From contig JAHDLO010000004.1 of the NCBI GenBank assembly GCA_018432235.1, forward strand, positions 1-64,000: 64,000 nt of DNA, given 5' to 3'. Below the pieces are notes generated by a model. The model had not been told where the DNA came from, made no database searches, and was given only the letters and a program-made list of their open reading frames with translations. The stretch is from Clostridiaceae bacterium. GTDB lineage: Bacteria > Bacillota > Clostridia > Peptostreptococcales > Natronincolaceae. The translations under genes and the position numbers were made by a program. Of this stretch, positions 61,110 to 64,000 are shown one piece after another (the stretch's first letter is position 1; every line of letters starts with the position of its first letter).

Positions 61110-61712
61110 ATGAAAACCATAGTGGGGCTCACTGGGGGTATAGCCAGTGGTAAAAGTACAGTATCTCAAATACTTACCAAGCTAGGGGCAATAGTTATCG
61201 ACGCAGATAAGATTGCTAGGCAGATCGTTGAGCAGGGTCGTCCGGCTTTAGAGAAAATCCGAATATGCTTTGGTGATAAAGTCTTATTTAAAGACGGCAG
61301 CCTTAACAGGAAAAAGCTTGCTCAACTGGTATTCAACGATGCATCTGCCTTAAATCAGCTAAACGAGATTACTCACCCCTATATCATAGAGGAGATTAAA
61401 AAGGAAATATATTGGCATAGTCACAATTCACCGGTTTCTGTTATAATTATAGATGCTGCTTTACTGATAGAAATGGAGCTAACAGGTCTTGTGGATGAGG
61501 TTTGGCTTGTGGCTGTACCTATGGAGCTACAAAGACATAGGCTGCATGAGAGGGAAGCTATTTCACCAAAAGAGGCTGACAAAAGAATAGCTGCACAAAT
61601 GAGTCTGGAGGAAAAGATGGCCTATGCGGATTATGTTATCGATAATTCAGGTGGTCTTGAGGAGCTGGAAGAAAACGTAAAGGGGCTATGGCAAAAACTG
61701 ACTAAGAAATGA
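61110..61712 (+). CDS. coaE: Dephospho-CoA kinase
   Basis: 200 residues from ATG 61110 (AAAGGAG), 11 bp after polA. P-loop GLTGGIASGKSTVSQ, then IDADKIARQIVE and DAALLIEMELTGLVDEVWLV. Last step of CoA synthesis. The polA-coaE order is common in Firmicutes. Confidence 0.96.
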   Translation: MKTIVGLTGGIASGKSTVSQILTKLGAIVIDADKIARQIVEQGRPALEKIRICFGDKVLFKDGSLNRKKLAQLVFNDASALNQLNEITHPYIIEEIKKEIYWHSHNSPVSVIIIDAALLIEMELTGLVDEVWLVAVPMELQRHRLHEREAISPKEADKRIAAQMSLEEKMAYADYVIDNSGGLEELEENVKGLWQKLTKK

Positions 61713-61733
61713 TACTAATCGGAGGGGTTGTCT

Positions 61734-62375
61734 TTGATTATTATACTTGGAAAAAAATTTCGTCTATTTATTAGGATGGCAGTTATTCTAATAATCTTGG
61801 CATTGATGGCTATTAATTCAAAATGGATTTTTAAGACAATCTACCCAATGCACTATAATGAGCTAATTCAGAGATATTCAGCAATGTATAGTGTTGATCC
61901 GTATTTAGCTGCTGCTATTATAAAGAATGAAAGTAAGTTTAATCCCAATGCACTCTCCAGAAAGGATGCTAAGGGCTTAATGCAAATAGCGCCAGTAACG
62001 GGGGAATGGGCTTCTGAAAAGCTAGCAATAAAGGATTACGGTGAAGAGCGGCTTTATGAGCCTGAACTAAATATTCAGATAGGAACATGGTATTTGAATT
62101 TTCTCCATAAGGAGTTTAATTGGAGCTTGGAGCTTGTGGTTGCAGCATACAATGCGGGCAACGGAAATGTTAGCAGATGGTTGGAAAATCCTGAATACAG
62201 CCCTGATGGGAGGCAGCTAAGCAGCATACCATTTCCTGAAACTAGACTCTACTCAAAAAAGGTTCTAAGGGATTATGAAATTTACTCTAGGCTTTATAGA
62301 AGCAAAAATGGGCTGGCTTTTGTTTTCGAGGCATGGGAAATTATGTCTATATATTTTAGAAGCTTAGATATTTAA
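61734..62375 (+). CDS. Membrane-anchored lytic transglycosylase
   Basis: 213 residues. TTG 61734 has GGAGGGG at good spacing (TTG 61728 is possible). Signal anchor FIRMAVILIILALMAIN, then an SLT domain: DPYLAAAIIKNESKFNPNAL with the catalytic Glu in ESKF, AKGLMQIAPVTGEW, VVAAYNAGNGNVSRWL. Cuts glycan strands of the cell wall. Typical neighbour of coaE in clostridia. Confidence 0.93.
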   Translation: MIIILGKKFRLFIRMAVILIILALMAINSKWIFKTIYPMHYNELIQRYSAMYSVDPYLAAAIIKNESKFNPNALSRKDAKGLMQIAPVTGEWASEKLAIKDYGEERLYEPELNIQIGTWYLNFLHKEFNWSLELVVAAYNAGNGNVSRWLENPEYSPDGRQLSSIPFPETRLYSKKVLRDYEIYSRLYRSKNGLAFVFEAWEIMSIYFRSLDI

Positions 62376-62456
62376 AGGTAGCTATAAATGGTTTATAATT
62401 AAGTATGTACTAATGGATACAGCAAGCTATGGCAGTAATTAAAAGGAGGACGAAGG

Positions 62457-64000
62457 ATGAAGGCTTCGAGATTTGGTATACTTATAATGCTTATAATTGC
62501 TCTAACCCTGACTGCATGCTCTACACAAATTGCAGCAGAAAATGAAGGAGAGCCCCAAAATATATTTGAGGAACTAGAGCCGTTGGAGGGAGGCACCTTA
62601 AGGCTGTCTGTTACACGCTTCAATAATTTTAACCCTCTGGTTAACAATAACAATAGCCTATATCAATTGCAAAATCTTATATACGAAGGGCTCGTTGCCT
62701 TTGACGAAAATAAAGATATCAAATCGGCACTTGCAGAGGCATGGCAAATTTCTGAGGATGGGCAGAGCATTGAATTGACCCTCAGAAGAGATGTTAAATG
62801 GCATGACGGCGAAGCTTTTACTGCAGAAGATGTTATATTTACTCATCAGCTGATTAAAAACAGTAATCAAGCTCAGGGCATTTCTATTTATAAGACAAGC
62901 CTTCAACAAATATCTGATATTAGAGCCATTGAGAATAATGGAATAAGAGTTACCTTCTCTAGACCCTTCAGCAACGGGTTAGAGGTATTGACCTTCCCTA
63001 TTTTGCCTAAGCATCTTTTACAGGGCTCAAATGCAGATAAATTGACCAATGGCGATTTCCCAATGGTGGGAACGGGGATGTATAAGGTTACTGAATACCA
63101 GCATATGCAACAGCTTGCATTGGTGAAGAATGAAAGCTATTGGGGCAGCAAGCCTTATATTGAAAATATTACAGTGGCGATAGTTCCAGATAGAGAAGCA
63201 CAGCTGTCGCTTTTTGAGAACGGTGAAATAGATGTAGCTCAACCTATTGCAGTGGACTGGGCAAAATATACAGATGGTAAAAATGAAAAGGTCTATGAAT
63301 ATATATCAAATCAATATGAATTTTTAGGCTTTAACTTTAAAAATCCTGCTTTAGTGGATAAAGCTTTACGACAAGCCTTTGCGTATGCTATTGACAGACA
63401 TACGATTGTTAAGAATCTATATCTAGGGCATGGCACTGTAGTTGATGTGCCAGTTCAACCAACCTCATGGATTTTTGATGATGAAAACCTAACCTATGGT
63501 TTTGATGCAAGTAAAGCCAATCAACTTCTAGAGGATAATGGCTATGAAAAAAATGACAGCGGTGTTCGGATCAGTCCATTAAACTCTGCGCCATTAAAGC
63601 TAAAGTTAATCACCAACAAGGATAATTCGTTAAGGGAGAAAACCGCTTATCATATTAAGGATGAGCTTCAGGCGATAGGTGTTGAAGTTGAAGTTGTGCT
63701 GCTGGAATGGAATGAATTTAATCAACAGCTGACATCAGGAAATTACGATCTGGTTTTAGCTGGGTGGGATTTAGCCGACATGCCGGATTTTTCCTTTGCA
63801 TTTCATTCGTCTCAAACCAAAGCGACTAATTTTATAAGCTATGCAAATGAGGAAATGGACACTATTCTAGCGGATATTTTTAAGGCGCCGAGTAGAGAGC
63901 AAAAGCAGGCGGCCTACAAGCTATTCCAAAATCATGTAACTGAGGAGTTGCCGTATATTAGTCTTTTCTTCAAAAACAGTGCCGTTGCTATTAGAAGCAA
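62457..64000 (+). CDS. Oligopeptide-type ABC substrate-binding lipoprotein (runs past window)
   Basis: Open from ATG 62457 (AAAAGGAGG) to the window end, at least 514 residues. Lipobox LTLTACST, then the SBP_bac_5 family: LEGGTLRLSVTRFNNFNPL, LAEAWQISEDGQSIELTLRR, DVKWHDGEAFTAEDVIFTHQ, ALRQAFAYAIDRHTIVKNLY. Binds peptides or similar solutes outside the cell. The permease genes would be to the right. Confidence 0.93.
   Translation, partial: MKASRFGILIMLIIALTLTACSTQIAAENEGEPQNIFEELEPLEGGTLRLSVTRFNNFNPLVNNNNSLYQLQNLIYEGLVAFDENKDIKSALAEAWQISEDGQSIELTLRRDVKWHDGEAFTAEDVIFTHQLIKNSNQAQGISIYKTSLQQISDIRAIENNGIRVTFSRPFSNGLEVLTFPILPKHLLQGSNADKLTNGDFPMVGTGMYKVTEYQHMQQLALVKNESYWGSKPYIENITVAIVPDREAQLSLFENGEIDVAQPIAVDWAKYTDGKNEKVYEYISNQYEFLGFNFKNPALVDKALRQAFAYAIDRHTIVKNLYLGHGTVVDVPVQPTSWIFDDENLTYGFDASKANQLLEDNGYEKNDSGVRISPLNSAPLKLKLITNKDNSLREKTAYHIKDELQAIGVEVEVVLLEWNEFNQQLTSGNYDLVLAGWDLADMPDFSFAFHSSQTKATNFISYANEEMDTILADIFKAPSREQKQAAYKLFQNHVTEELPYISLFFKNSAVAIRS

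Noticed and set aside
1..64000. rRNA genes, CRISPR arrays, prophage structural genes and Sec machinery genes
   Set aside because: None seen. selA, selB, selC and selD must be elsewhere if the Sec reading is right.

Overview
The window comes from a low-GC, spore-forming member of the Clostridia. Support for this is the AT-rich sequence, SPOCS and Spo0E-like genes, a SigI/RsgI pair, clostridial ICE genes and selenocysteine use. An Alkaliphilus-like relative is plausible, but that is inference. The right-hand 10.5 kb (53.4-64 kb) looks like chromosome: a YdjM-like membrane protein, a SPOCS-domain protein, an ECF sigma factor with its anti-sigma and a SIMPL protein, then polA, coaE, a lytic transglycosylase and an oligopeptide-binding lipoprotein. 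Everything left of the tRNA-Leu gene at 53.0 kb looks like accessory DNA that entered at that tRNA.

1-21 kb is the transfer module of a Tn1549-type integrative conjugative element (ICE): helicase remnant, toprim protein, MobC, relaxase, PcfB, VirD4, Maff2, TrbL/VirB6, PrgI, VirB4, and a CD1108-like protein without its peptidase end. It has visible damage. A serine-recombinase element cuts the helicase, a DpnD-like gene is frameshifted, and a 281-bp IS21-like miniature element splits a YkvA-TauE/SafE gene. An AbiE toxin-antitoxin pair is cargo. The recombination end of an ICE of this kind (sigma factor, excisionase, tyrosine integrase with a doubled core-binding domain) lies at 50.1-53.0 kb next to tRNA-Leu, so 1-53 kb may be one ICE with about 28 kb of cargo.

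The cargo is a set of metal and envelope-stress modules. 21.4-22.2 kb holds an ArsR regulator with a perfect operator and a P-type ATPase stub. 22.6-29.1 kb holds sigI-rsgI, several small secreted or lipoprotein genes, and a two-component system. 29.4-35.1 kb is a mercury locus. 36-41.4 kb is a Fur-box-bearing iron locus (feoB remnant, FTR1-DUF2318 fusion, two FtsX-type permeases and an ATPase). 41.6-47 kb is a cadmium-type locus (cadC, a P-type ATPase with three HMA domains, lspA, a methyltransferase, and a divergent ccdA-like gene). 47-50 kb is decayed DNA with two c-di-GMP-I riboswitches and an ECF-like sigma factor.

The most striking feature is the mercury locus. Four genes (a CopZ-like protein, merT, merP, and a second CopZ-like protein) each carry one in-frame UGA exactly where the family has a metal-binding cysteine. 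Reading continues to the family's normal end in every case. Hairpins follow the UGA, and in merT and the second CopZ-like gene these have the loop GGUCU known from the E. coli fdhF SECIS element. I read these as selenocysteine codons: a mercury uptake and detoxification system that uses Se in place of S at its Hg(II)-binding positions. Two transcription units share an almost identical 40-bp palindromic operator over the -10 box, the locus encodes its own ArsR-type regulator and MerA, and it carries lgt next to a merP that is itself a lipoprotein. The merB gene (organomercurial lyase) is present but appears frameshifted.
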